A stretch of DNA of 64,000 nt from Verrucomicrobiaceae bacterium (GTDB lineage Bacteria; Verrucomicrobiota; Verrucomicrobiia; Verrucomicrobiales; Verrucomicrobiaceae): positions 60,029 through 124,028 of the forward strand of contig JAIBCL010000019.1 of assembly GCA_019694165.1 (NCBI GenBank), read 5' to 3'. Shown in pieces: positions 45,765 to 54,213 of this stretch. Made by a program: the position numbers and the translations under genes. The first letter of the stretch is position 1; every line of letters begins with the position of its first letter. A model generated the notes under the pieces. The model worked only from the letters and a program-made list of their open reading frames with translations, did not search any database and was not told the origin of the DNA.

Positions 45765-48700
45765 TCACTGCACGAGCAGTCGCACAAAGCGGCGGGCGTT
45801 CGATGCACTGATGGCAGGAAGGATTCGCACCGTGACGATCTCGGTCACGCCGTCTCCGCTGGCGGTGGCACTGACTTCCTGCGTCACGGCCGGGCCGCTC
45901 TGCCACGCGCCAAGCGTGTCGCTGACCTGCACGGTATAACTGAGGGACGGGGTGCCGGTTCGGCGGATGTAGTGGAAGAGCAGATAGGCGAGCCCATCCG
46001 CCGGATTGATCGCCGCACTCGTCGTCGGAAGCCCTCCGGCGCTGTTTGCGTTCGGATTCTGGTTGAACGCATACTCGAGCAGCAGCGGCACTCCGTCGTG
46101 GTCGCCGTCGTCCGTGGCTGTGTTTGGAAGCGTCGGATCCAGTCCAAACTGCAGTTCCCAGGCGAGCGGGAGGCCATCGTGGTCCTCGTCGCTGCTCCCA
46201 CTCGTGGTGAGCGTAGTGCTGTAAAAGTCATGCCAGGCTTGCAGCATGGGCTGCATCGCGGTGTTGTCGATGTCACCAATGTAAACCTCGTGATACTCGG
46301 CGCGGTAGGTGTTGAAGGCATACTCCAGCGCCTCGGCCGGGCTGCCGTAGAGCGTGTTGGTGACGTGGCCGTCGTTGAAGGGCCGAGTCCAGCTCCCGAG
46401 CATCTGAAAACCATTCCAAGTGGCGTCACGCGCCGCGAACTCCTGCGTGGCGAAGCCGGTCACCGGCGTGGCGGAGTAGGGATCGAGCAAGGGGCCGTTG
46501 CGTTTCGCGGCGAGGTTTTCCATGAAGAAGCCGATTCGCGGCCGGATGATGCCGTTGAACTCGGCGAGCAATTGCTGACGAATCCAGTCGGCGGCCACGA
46601 TGCCACCATAGCTGGCGTTTTCATTGTCCGTCTGCGACCAGAAGCCGATCTGCACGAACTTGCCCGGGAACTCGTTTTGCAGGCTGCGCAGTTCGTCCTG
46701 CACGGCTTCGAGGAACTTCTGCCGCGTGTAGCCGGGCAGGTTGCGCATCGGTGTCGAGTTCGGATCGCGAATGCCAGTGAAACCACCGGGCAGATACGGA
46801 TCGAGCATGTGCAAGCGCGGATCATTTCTCAACGCCACGCCGCCGGTGGTGACGCTGCCCATGGCGGCGAGCATGGCGCGACGGCGCTGGCGGAGATACG
46901 GATCCCACGGTGTGGCGCGTGTGAGACCGGCGTCGCTCCAAGTCTGCACGCCGGAGGTCGCGGCGATGTAGGTCGGATCATCCGGCGTGATGATGAGCGA
47001 GAGATGCTGGCCGGCGGGCAGCTTGTTGAGCGCGTTTTGAATGATGAAGAAGTCGTAGCTGCCAGGCGAGGTATCGCTTTCCACGTCATCCCAGGCCACG
47101 CGGAGCGTGAAACCGTCCACAAAGCTGTGGGTGCGGATGTTCCCATCGCGGAGCGAGATCGCTTTGCCAAAAGTGGTCGTGTAGTTCGTCGCGCCGGCGC
47201 TATCGAGGCAATAGACGCCGCGCGGACGGCTGAACTGCGCGGCGCTCCCATTTGAATCGATGACGACCAGCAGAGTCTGCGCGCGGCGGACATGGTCGCC
47301 ATCATTCAAGGCGAGCGTGACCGTCGCAGCGCCGTTTTGACCGCTCGCAGGTGTGAGCATGAGCGTGCGATTGGCTCCGCTGCCGCCGAGCGTGATGCTG
47401 GCATTGGGCAGCAGGGTCGTGTTTGATGAGGTCGCCGTGACGCGCAGGTCGCTGAGCTGCGTTTCAGTGTCGCTGATGGTGAAAGCGACGGGCTGTGGCG
47501 TGTCGCCGACGCTCATCGTCGTGAGGCGGGGCAGACTGGTGAATGAGGGCGGCGTGTTGCTGGCGATGACATCGAGCACGAAGGCGGAACTGCTCGTGTT
47601 GGTGCCGTCGGACACAGTGAGAGTGATCGTGGCACGGCCGCTTTGACCGGACGCAGGCGTGACCTGCACCGTGCGGCCATACGTCGTGCCGGTGAGCACG
47701 ATGCCGCTCAGCGGCACCAGCGTGGTGTTTGATGACGCGGCGGATACCGTGAGCGTGTTCTCCGCCTGCTCCGTGTCCTTGGTGATGAACACGGCAGGAC
47801 CAAACACGGAGCCCACAGCGATGCTGTCCGAGGCGAGAGATGAGATGGTCGGTGCCGTGTTGCCGCCGACGGCATTCGCCACGGTCAGCGTGAAAGCCGT
47901 CGCGCTGGTTTTGCTGCCATCATTCACCGTCAGGGTCACCGTCGCCGTGCCGCTCTGACCTGATACGGGTGTCAATGTCACCGTGCGACTGCCGCCACTG
48001 CCTCCGAGCGCGATATTGGCGACCGGGAGCAAAGTGGTGTTTGAGGACGCTGCCGTGACCGCGAGTGATGCGGCGGCAGTTTCGACATCGCTCACCGTGA
48101 AAGCGACGTTGCTGACCGCAACACCCGGCGTGGTGCGTTGATCGGCGATCCATGAGATTTCCGGGCGGAAATTCACCGAACCCTGCGATGCGGCCTGGAT
48201 GGTCACCTGCAGCGTTTTCATCGCCGCCAGCTGCCCATTGGCGACGCTGCCGTCCGTGACAACGAGCGCGACCTCGACCGTGCCGGTGACGCCAGCGGTT
48301 GACGTGATGGTCAACGTGCGATTCGCGCCGCTGCCACCGAGCACGAGGCCGCTGTTGTTGAGACGTCCTGCGTAGAATGGAACGGGCGGCGTGGTCGTCG
48401 CGGCGACATCGGTGTCCGTGCTGAACGCCTGAAGTGTCAGCGAGCCTGCCGCGGTCTCTGCATCGCCCAGGGTGATCGCGATGGGCGCTGACGCCACGCC
48501 TGCTGTGACGGTCACCGTCGCTGGCGCCGTGATGGTGGGCGTGGTGTTATTCGCATACGACAGCACGCCATTGGAGGTGAACCACGCTCGCGTGATGGCA
48601 TAGATGTCCGCCTGCTTTTGCGCCGCGTCCATGATCGCATGTGGCACGCCTTGATAGAGAAAGAGCTTGTTCGTGACGGCGTGCGCATTGAGGCTCGTCT

Positions 48701-49346
48701 GCAGATTTTGCGAGAGCGGATTGCTCGTATCCTGCGTGCCGTGAAACATCAGCATCGGAGCGGTGATGCCCACGACTTCGCCCGGAGTCGGTGTGGCGTT
48801 CGAAGTTGCCGTTCCGGAGGCCTGCGAGCCACCCGCGCCTTCTACAGCGGCACGAATCGCCGGGTAAAGCGTCGGGTCTTCACCGCAAAAGCCGCCAATG
48901 AAGTAAGCACCCATACTGTGACCGAAGATCGCGGTTCGCGTCGCATTCACTGTCGGCACATCGGCGAGAATTTTCCGGCAGGCACGCGCGATGCGACTGT
49001 TCTCCGGGCAATAGCCTTCATTGCTCGATGTGCCGCCACCTGCGCCCGCGTGCGAGAGCTGCGGGACGATGCAGTAGTAGCCCCACTGCACGAAATTGGC
49101 GGCATGGACCGCGTTGAAGTTCGACGCGCTGCCTCCTTTGCCGTGGCAAATGATCACCGCCTGGCCTGTCGCGGCAGCAGTCGTCGGTTTGCGAATGTAG
49201 CCCGTCACGACCGCTCCGGCGTCGTCCGGATCGTCATACGTGAAGCTGTTGTCCGCCGTGTTGAACGTGAACCCCGGCAGCGTCTGCGCGTGCAAGGCGG
49301 CCGTGGCGATCCACATGAGCGCGATGGTGACGATGGCAGTCTTCAT
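45765..49346 (-). CDS. Very large exported protein: alpha/beta hydrolase, cadherin-like repeats, TIM-barrel-like region
   Basis: The 1193 residues begin with a signal peptide (1-20). Residues 25-265 are an alpha/beta hydrolase of dienelactone hydrolase type with AIFGHSMGAYF (Ser), MLMFHGTQDT (Asp) and YQGVPHAI (His). About four Ig/cadherin-like repeats of 95 residues follow (about 270-715; SSNTTLLP and GSGANRTL recur). Residues 725-1020 look like a glycosidase-type barrel (GVYCLDSAGATNYTTT; LRVAWDDVESDTSPGSYDFF; IGFWSQTDNENAS). The end has DEDHDGLPLAWELQFGLDP and DGDHDGVPLLLEYAFN linkers. The N-terminal hydrolase is clearly related to the next gene. It probably acts on a complex polymer; the substrate is unknown. 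Confidence 0.85.
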   Translation of the reverse strand: MKTAIVTIALMWIATAALHAQTLPGFTFNTADNSFTYDDPDDAGAVVTGYIRKPTTAAATGQAVIICHGKGGSASNFNAVHAANFVQWGYYCIVPQLSHAGAGGGTSSNEGYCPENSRIARACRKILADVPTVNATRTAIFGHSMGAYFIGGFCGEDPTLYPAIRAAVEGAGGSQASGTATSNATPTPGEVVGITAPMLMFHGTQDTSNPLSQNLQTSLNAHAVTNKLFLYQGVPHAIMDAAQKQADIYAITRAWFTSNGVLSYANNTTPTITAPATVTVTAGVASAPIAITLGDAETAAGSLTLQAFSTDTDVAATTTPPVPFYAGRLNNSGLVLGGSGANRTLTITSTAGVTGTVEVALVVTDGSVANGQLAAMKTLQVTIQAASQGSVNFRPEISWIADQRTTPGVAVSNVAFTVSDVETAAASLAVTAASSNTTLLPVANIALGGSGGSRTVTLTPVSGQSGTATVTLTVNDGSKTSATAFTLTVANAVGGNTAPTISSLASDSIAVGSVFGPAVFITKDTEQAENTLTVSAASSNTTLVPLSGIVLTGTTYGRTVQVTPASGQSGRATITLTVSDGTNTSSSAFVLDVIASNTPPSFTSLPRLTTMSVGDTPQPVAFTISDTETQLSDLRVTATSSNTTLLPNASITLGGSGANRTLMLTPASGQNGAATVTLALNDGDHVRRAQTLLVVIDSNGSAAQFSRPRGVYCLDSAGATNYTTTFGKAISLRDGNIRTHSFVDGFTLRVAWDDVESDTSPGSYDFFIIQNALNKLPAGQHLSLIITPDDPTYIAATSGVQTWSDAGLTRATPWDPYLRQRRRAMLAAMGSVTTGGVALRNDPRLHMLDPYLPGGFTGIRDPNSTPMRNLPGYTRQKFLEAVQDELRSLQNEFPGKFVQIGFWSQTDNENASYGGIVAADWIRQQLLAEFNGIIRPRIGFFMENLAAKRNGPLLDPYSATPVTGFATQEFAARDATWNGFQMLGSWTRPFNDGHVTNTLYGSPAEALEYAFNTYRAEYHEVYIGDIDNTAMQPMLQAWHDFYSTTLTTSGSSDEDHDGLPLAWELQFGLDPTLPNTATDDGDHDGVPLLLEYAFNQNPNANSAGGLPTTSAAINPADGLAYLLFHYIRRTGTPSLSYTVQVSDTLGAWQSGPAVTQEVSATASGDGVTEIVTVRILPAISASNARRFVRLLVQ

Positions 49347-49349
49347 GGC

Positions 49350-50126
49350 CTATTTGGATTGGAGGACGCCGTTTTTCTCAAACCACTCGCGAATCAGCCG
49401 GAAGACGTCCGTGCGCATCGTTTGATCAATCGGATGATTCTGCCCGTCGGCGACGAGGCGATCATTCGGCACCTTGTTCTTGTCTAGAATGCGCTTCAGC
49501 GCCTCCGACTGCGAGGGACGCACGGTCGTGTCATCGGCGCCGTGCATCATGATGAAGGGCGTGCGAATCTTTGCGGCTGCAGCTTCACTCGGCGCTGGAA
49601 ATCCGTCCTGGGGAGCCACGCCGCTGCCGGTGATGGCGCAGGCCTTCAGCAGTCCCGGCTCCGCTGCGGCGAGACCGATCGTCACAAAACCACCCATGCT
49701 GTGCCCGTAGGCGGCGATGCGCGTGCCATCCACCTCCGGCATCTGTTTGAGCAGTTCGATGCACGTTTTCGCCCTCCGCAGGTTCTCCGCGCTCGCGCCG
49801 AAGTTGCCCATGTCACGCGATCCCTTGGCGCGCTGCTCGCCCGCCGCACGGGCGTTGTGCGTGTAGTCCGGCGCGATGCACACGCAGCCCCACTGCACCA
49901 TCTCACGCGCCTTCATCATGCCGAAACTCTGCGCCGCACCGCCGAGACCATGACTGATGAGCACCGCGGGAAACGGCCCTTTGCCCTGCGGCTTCAAAAG
50001 GACGCCGCTCATCTCGAAATCGCCATCAACATAGGTCCAGTGATCACGCTTGAGTGAAAACTTGCCCGGCAAGTCGGCGGCACGTGCGCTGACACACAAA
50101 GCGAAGGCGAGGAGCAGCATCTTCAT
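49350..50126 (-). CDS. Exported alpha/beta hydrolase (dienelactone hydrolase family)
   Basis: This 258-residue protein has a signal peptide (1-17) and the triad in AYGHSMGGFVTIGL (Ser), FIMMHGADDTTVRP (Asp) and DGQNHPID (His). It is homologous over its length to the first 265 residues of the large downstream protein: both have WGxxCI(A/V)P and R(T/I)A(A/I)(Y/F)GHSMG. The two genes are 3 bases apart, so they form an operon, probably after a tandem duplication in which one copy gained domains. Confidence 0.92.
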   Translation of the reverse strand: MKMLLLAFALCVSARAADLPGKFSLKRDHWTYVDGDFEMSGVLLKPQGKGPFPAVLISHGLGGAAQSFGMMKAREMVQWGCVCIAPDYTHNARAAGEQRAKGSRDMGNFGASAENLRRAKTCIELLKQMPEVDGTRIAAYGHSMGGFVTIGLAAAEPGLLKACAITGSGVAPQDGFPAPSEAAAAKIRTPFIMMHGADDTTVRPSQSEALKRILDKNKVPNDRLVADGQNHPIDQTMRTDVFRLIREWFEKNGVLQSK

Positions 50127-50131
50127 TGGAG

Positions 50132-50746
50132 TCAGGGAGCATTGGATTCGAGCAACGCGAGCGCTTCATCGAGCGACCGCATCGCCTGCTGGTGCCAGCG
50201 GCGCTCGGCGTTGCGCTGGAACTCGTTCCATGCCGCAACGACTCGCGCGGTGTCCTTTCCCTCCGCTTTCCATCGCGCGATGCCGTCTCGCACGCGCTGG
50301 AGTTTGTCGCGAACACGCTCGCCATCGCCGGGAAGCGTGGGTTGAGCTGACTTGAGAGCGAAAGCCTTTGCCTGCTGCTCTGCGGTGAGCACCGACTTCG
50401 CCAGCAGAGTCTGTCGGAGGCGCAGCACCTTCACCTTGCCCTCCAGGGCGTCGAGTTCCGCATACTTCGCCAGCACGGCGGCCTCGTCGGGTTTTGGCGC
50501 GGCCAGCAGAGCGATGAGTTCGCCCTCGGTCGCGTGCATTTTTCCCTGCAACGGGCGCATCTCGGCCTGGATGGATGCGATGCCCGAGTTCAAACGATTG
50601 CGCTGCGAGCCATCGAGTCCCAAGGCAGCGCTGTTGGGCAGCACAACCTCGGGCGGCAGCATCTTCTCGATCAGCGATGCAGCTGACTGTGCGCGCACCG
50701 ACATGGCGGACAAAAGGCAGATCAGGATCAAAGACGCGGTTTTCAT
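50132..50746 (-). CDS. Periplasmic Spy/CpxP-like protein (LTxxQ motif)
   Basis: This 204-residue protein has a signal peptide (1-19) and is almost all helical after it. LTAEQQAKAFALK near residue 120 is an LTxxQ-type motif, as in Spy, CpxP and zinc-resistance-associated proteins, which act as periplasmic chaperones or stress sensors. It starts in a 4-base overlap (50743-50746) with the small membrane protein gene and belongs to the sigma factor operon, a common arrangement for envelope-stress control. The sequence similarity itself is weak. Confidence 0.78.
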   Translation of the reverse strand: MKTASLILICLLSAMSVRAQSAASLIEKMLPPEVVLPNSAALGLDGSQRNRLNSGIASIQAEMRPLQGKMHATEGELIALLAAPKPDEAAVLAKYAELDALEGKVKVLRLRQTLLAKSVLTAEQQAKAFALKSAQPTLPGDGERVRDKLQRVRDGIARWKAEGKDTARVVAAWNEFQRNAERRWHQQAMRSLDEALALLESNAP

Positions 50747-51051
50747 GGCTTGAGCAGTTGATTGATGTCGCGGGTAAGGCTGTCGATCTCCGCATCGCCA
50801 CCATCGGCGAGCAGCGAGTCGGTGGGCGTGGTCCAGACCTCGTCGTCGAAGAGCACGGTGAGCTGCGCGGGCTGCTCATGCGGACGCATCCACATCAGAG
50901 CTGCAGCCACCACGCAGGCTGCCAGCACGCCGGTGGCCCATGCTAGCCGGATTGGACGGTGGATCGATCTCGGCATCAGCACGCGATCGAAGGACGGCGC
51001 GCGCCGCTGCTCGTCGTCACGAAGTTCATGGAGGCGGTCGTTGAGGTTCAT
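50743..51051 (-). CDS. Small single-pass membrane protein, probable anti-sigma factor
   Basis: The 102 residues have a charged N-terminal cytoplasmic part (MNLNDRLHELRDDEQRRAPSFDRVL), one membrane helix (about 35-55, IRLAWATGVLAACVVAAALMW) and a short outer tail ending with SLTRDINQLLKP. It overlaps the sigma factor gene before it by 4 bases and the Spy-like gene after it by 4 bases. This order is the usual ECF sigma, anti-sigma, periplasmic sensor; the N-terminal part lacks the ZAS zinc motif, so the assignment rests on position. Confidence 0.75.
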   Translation of the reverse strand: MNLNDRLHELRDDEQRRAPSFDRVLMPRSIHRPIRLAWATGVLAACVVAAALMWMRPHEQPAQLTVLFDDEVWTTPTDSLLADGGDAEIDSLTRDINQLLKP

Positions 51052-51578
51052 GAGTCGTCGGGGTTGAGTTGAAGAAGCTGGCGGAGCTTTTGTTTCCCGC
51101 GTTCGTAATGCTGCCGCGCGGAGCCGGAGGAGATGCCCATCACGGCGGCTGCGTCGTCGAGCGACAGATCGTGGAAGAAGACTAGACGCAAGGTTTCAGC
51201 CTGGCGCGCAGGAAGGGATCGGAGCGCCGCGCGCACTTCATCGCACCGCTCGCGCCTCGCCAGTGCCTCGTCCGCCAGCGGTCTGTGATCCGTGATTTCC
51301 GCCGCAAGCTCGATTCCCGCAAACCGCAGCCATCTCCGCACGCTCCATCGCTGATGATCGAGCGCTGTGAAGCGGATCACGGAGAACAGCCAGGTCTTGA
51401 AGGCCGATCTGCCGTCGTAGCGTGCTCGTTGGTCGAGGACTTTGTGATAGCTCATGTGCAACACCTCCTCCGCCGTGCCGGCCTCGCCGTGACAACACGC
51501 CAGCGCCCAGCCCCAGCACTCCGAGTGGAGCGCCGCGAGCCGGTTACAAAGCGAGTTTTCATCCGTGGCGCCGGGCAT
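51048..51578 (-). CDS. ECF-type RNA polymerase sigma factor
   Basis: This 176-residue protein has sigma region 2 (WALACCHGEAGTAEEVLHMSYHKVLDQRARYDGRSAFKTWLFSVIRFTALDHQR) and region 4 (RAALRSLPARQAETLRLVFFHDLSLDDAAAVMGISSGSARQHYERGKQKLRQLL), the normal ECF layout. It leads an operon with a membrane anti-sigma-like and a Spy-like gene and probably responds to envelope stress. The promoter it uses should lie upstream of 51578, in the gap to the divergent sialidase gene, but I cannot identify it. Confidence 0.93.
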   Translation of the reverse strand: MPGATDENSLCNRLAALHSECWGWALACCHGEAGTAEEVLHMSYHKVLDQRARYDGRSAFKTWLFSVIRFTALDHQRWSVRRWLRFAGIELAAEITDHRPLADEALARRERCDEVRAALRSLPARQAETLRLVFFHDLSLDDAAAVMGISSGSARQHYERGKQKLRQLLQLNPDDS

Positions 51579-51706
51579 TCATTGCAGAACTTGGTTCATC
51601 AGCATGAGTCGCGCGGATGAAGGCAATGTGTGACACGTCCTGAAAAAAATTCGGCCGGCAAGCATCCCCGTTGAGAAACCGTCCGGTCGGCCGTTATGAC
51701 GGCAGC

Positions 51707-52909
51707 ATGAAAACCGCGCTTCTGTTGCTCCTCCTAGCCGCCTCGGTGCTTGGCGCCGAGCCTTTCATTGAAAAGCAAAACCTCTTCACCGTCGGTGACG
51801 ATCCGGCGTTCAACATCTACCACATCCCCGGCATCGTCGTGACCGCGAAGGGCACGGTGCTGGCGTGGTGCGAGGCGCGCAAAGGTGGCGGCGATTGGTC
51901 GGACATCCGCATCCTGCTGCGTCGCAGCACCGATGATGGCAAAAAGTGGAGCGCACCGGCGAGCATCGTGAACGTGGAGGGACCGAAGGAGAAGAATCCG
52001 TTCGCGCTTCAGGTGAAGAATGTGAAGAAGGATGATGTGACCTACAACAATCCGGTCCTCATCGCGGACAAAGACGGCACGGTTCACATGCTCTTCTGCC
52101 TCGAATACATGCGCTGCTTCTATCAGCGCAGCACGGATGATGGCGTCAGTTGGAGCAAGCCGGTGGAGATCACGAGCACGTTCGATTCCTTCAAGAAAGA
52201 CTACGACTGGAAAGTGCTCGCGACGGGTCCCGATCACAGCATCCAGCTCAAGACCGGCCGCCTTGTGGTGCCCGTCTGGCTCTCCACCGGCACGGGTGGG
52301 AATGCGCATCGTCCGAGCGTGACGTCGACGATTTACAGCGATGATCAGGGCAGCACATGGAAGGCGGGCGACATCGCGGTGCCCTGCACGGACGAGTGGA
52401 TCAATCCGAATGAGACCGTCGCGATCGAACTCAACGATGGTCGTGTGATGCTGAACGTGCGCAGCGAATCAAAGGCGCATCGTCGCCTCGTTACTATCAG
52501 CAAAGATGGCGCGACCGGATGGAGCACGCCAAAGTTTGACGATGCCCTGCTCGAACCGATCTGCATGGCCGGCATCGTGCGCTACAACCACGATGGCAAG
52601 AGTCTGATCCTGTTCTCCAACCCCCACAATCTCGAGAAGGAGAAGGGCAAGGCCGAGCCGGGCAAAAACCGCGACAGGAAAAATGTCAGCGTAAAGATCA
52701 GTCGTGACGAAGGCCGGACGTGGCCCGTGAACAAAAGCATCGAGCCAGGCGCGAGCATGTATTCTGACATCGCCGTCACGCACTCCGGCACCATCCTCTG
52801 CTTCTATGGCCGCAGCGGCGACAACAAGGGCCTCGCGGCCTTTGCCGGCGGCCGCCTCACCCTCGCGCGGTTCAATCTGGAGTGGTTGACTGCCGGCCCG
52901 CTGAAGTGA
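51707..52909 (+). CDS. Exported sialidase (BNR/Asp-box repeat family, GH33-like)
   Basis: ATG 51707 gives 400 residues with a signal peptide (1-16, LLLLLLAASVLGAE). Four Asp boxes are visible: STDDGKKWSAP, STDDGVSWSKP, SDDQGSTWKAG and SRDEGRTWPV, at about 85, 140, 215 and 335. The arginine-triad start HIPGIVVTAKGTVLAW is as in sialidases, where the Arg is often RIPG; here it is HIPG, so true sialidase activity is not certain. It likely releases terminal sugars outside the cell. A cupin gene follows after 7 bases. Confidence 0.85.
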   Translation: MKTALLLLLLAASVLGAEPFIEKQNLFTVGDDPAFNIYHIPGIVVTAKGTVLAWCEARKGGGDWSDIRILLRRSTDDGKKWSAPASIVNVEGPKEKNPFALQVKNVKKDDVTYNNPVLIADKDGTVHMLFCLEYMRCFYQRSTDDGVSWSKPVEITSTFDSFKKDYDWKVLATGPDHSIQLKTGRLVVPVWLSTGTGGNAHRPSVTSTIYSDDQGSTWKAGDIAVPCTDEWINPNETVAIELNDGRVMLNVRSESKAHRRLVTISKDGATGWSTPKFDDALLEPICMAGIVRYNHDGKSLILFSNPHNLEKEKGKAEPGKNRDRKNVSVKISRDEGRTWPVNKSIEPGASMYSDIAVTHSGTILCFYGRSGDNKGLAAFAGGRLTLARFNLEWLTAGPLK

Positions 52910-52916
52910 TCGCGCC

Positions 52917-53282
52917 ATGAACGCCGTGAAAGGAAGTGAGCCGGAAGTACTGGAGATGCCGTGGGGCACGCTCACATGGCATGTCTCGCGCGCACTGGGC
53001 AATTCGGCGGTGATGACCTTTGGCCGCGCCACGATCCGCCCCGGCATGAAGAACCCGCGCCATCGTCATCCGAACTGCGACGAAATCCTCCATGTGATCA
53101 CCGGCAGCATCGAGCACTGGCTCGGGGAGGAAAGTTTCATCCTTCAGGCCGGCGACACGATTTCCATTCCCGCCGGCGTGTGGCATCAGGCACGCGCGCT
53201 CGGTGAGGCGGAAGCGGTGATGGCCATCTGCTTTTCCTCGGCCGACCGGGAGACTGAAATCGATGAGGAACGGCCGCGTTAG
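52917..53282 (+). CDS. Cupin-fold protein
   Basis: This 121-residue protein is a single small beta-barrel cupin: motif 1 as RHRHPNCDEILHVITGSIE, with two His and the Glu metal ligands, and motif 2 as GDTISIPAGVWHQARA with the third His. Small cupins bind a metal and sense or isomerise small metabolites. The gene lies 7 bases after the sialidase-family gene, so the two are probably co-transcribed. It has no signal peptide. Confidence 0.92.
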   Translation: MNAVKGSEPEVLEMPWGTLTWHVSRALGNSAVMTFGRATIRPGMKNPRHRHPNCDEILHVITGSIEHWLGEESFILQAGDTISIPAGVWHQARALGEAEAVMAICFSSADRETEIDEERPR

Positions 53283-53474
53283 CGGTGACCGCAATCCCGG
53301 CGTGAGGTGCCGCGGACTCCGGCAGCGGTATTCGGAGCCGGCCGGACCGGGTGACGGGGGCGGTGAAGAAAAAGGAATTTCCGGCTTGCCCTTTCCGGTC
53401 AAAACGAATAAGCCCTTGGCATCGGGAGATCCCGCTCTCGCGTCCAATACACCAACCACACCCATACCTCTGCA

Positions 53475-54065
53475 ATGAAAACACTCGCATCCCTCCTGTT
53501 GATCATGGCGTCATCCGCTTTCGCGGGAACCCCATATGCCAAGAATCCGAAAGCCCCGGCCCTTCCGCCGCCGGACTGCCCGCCCATCAGTTACAGCTAT
53601 GCCGAGCTGGGCTACATCCACCAGCAGCTCGACCACCTCGGGCACGCTGACGGTGCGTTCCTCGACCTGAGCCACACGCTCGTGGACAAGCTCTTCTGGG
53701 AAGGCTCCGCCACCATCACTGGCGGCGACGTGGATTTCCAGAGCTACGGCACCGGACTCGGCTATGCCATCCCGTTCGTCAAGCACTGCGACTTCGTGGC
53801 CCGCACTGGCTGGAGCTACTCGGACTCGAACCGCGCCGGTGGCGAACATGAGTGGTACCTCAGCCCGGGCATTCGCGCGCTGGTGACTTGCGATCTGGAG
53901 TTCTATGCGAAGGCCTACTACCACGTTTCTGAGGACGAGAACACTTGGTCCGGCGGCGTTGGCTTCGTGTACGCAGTCACCCCGAATGTCGGCCTCGATC
54001 TCGGCGGTGCGATCGGCGAAGACGGCGACTGGCATGCCCAGTTCGGCATCCGGTACAACTTCTGA
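53475..54065 (+). CDS. Outer-membrane beta-barrel-like protein
   Basis: The 196 residues start with a signal peptide (1-18, LASLLLIMASSAFAG). After a Pro-rich segment the protein consists of alternating hydrophobic strands with aromatic ends (YSYAELGYIHQQL, GTGLGYAIPFV, FYAKAYYHVSE, GVGFVYAVTPN) and finishes with FGIRYNF, a terminal Phe typical of outer-membrane barrels recognised by BamA. It is short, probably eight strands. A clear terminator follows. Confidence 0.85.
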   Translation: MKTLASLLLIMASSAFAGTPYAKNPKAPALPPPDCPPISYSYAELGYIHQQLDHLGHADGAFLDLSHTLVDKLFWEGSATITGGDVDFQSYGTGLGYAIPFVKHCDFVARTGWSYSDSNRAGGEHEWYLSPGIRALVTCDLEFYAKAYYHVSEDENTWSGGVGFVYAVTPNVGLDLGGAIGEDGDWHAQFGIRYNF

Positions 54066-54097
54066 TCTCGCAGCGCGGCTGAGAGCCTCGAATCCCA

Positions 54098-54130
54098 CGC
54101 CAGTCCGGTTCGCCGGGCTGGCGTTTTTCG
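54098..54130 (+). terminator. Rho-independent terminator after the outer-membrane barrel gene
   Basis: The hairpin CGCCAG-TCCGG-TTCG-CCGGG-CTGGCG (54098-54123) has one mismatch and a stable UUCG loop, and runs into TTTTTCG. Confidence 0.85.
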
Positions 54131-54213
54131 TTTCGGAGGCGAGACTCGCCTTCGGACAGCATTTACGCACATGTCCACCGCCACGCCGCCGGGTGTGGCG
54201 CTGCCACCGGCAT

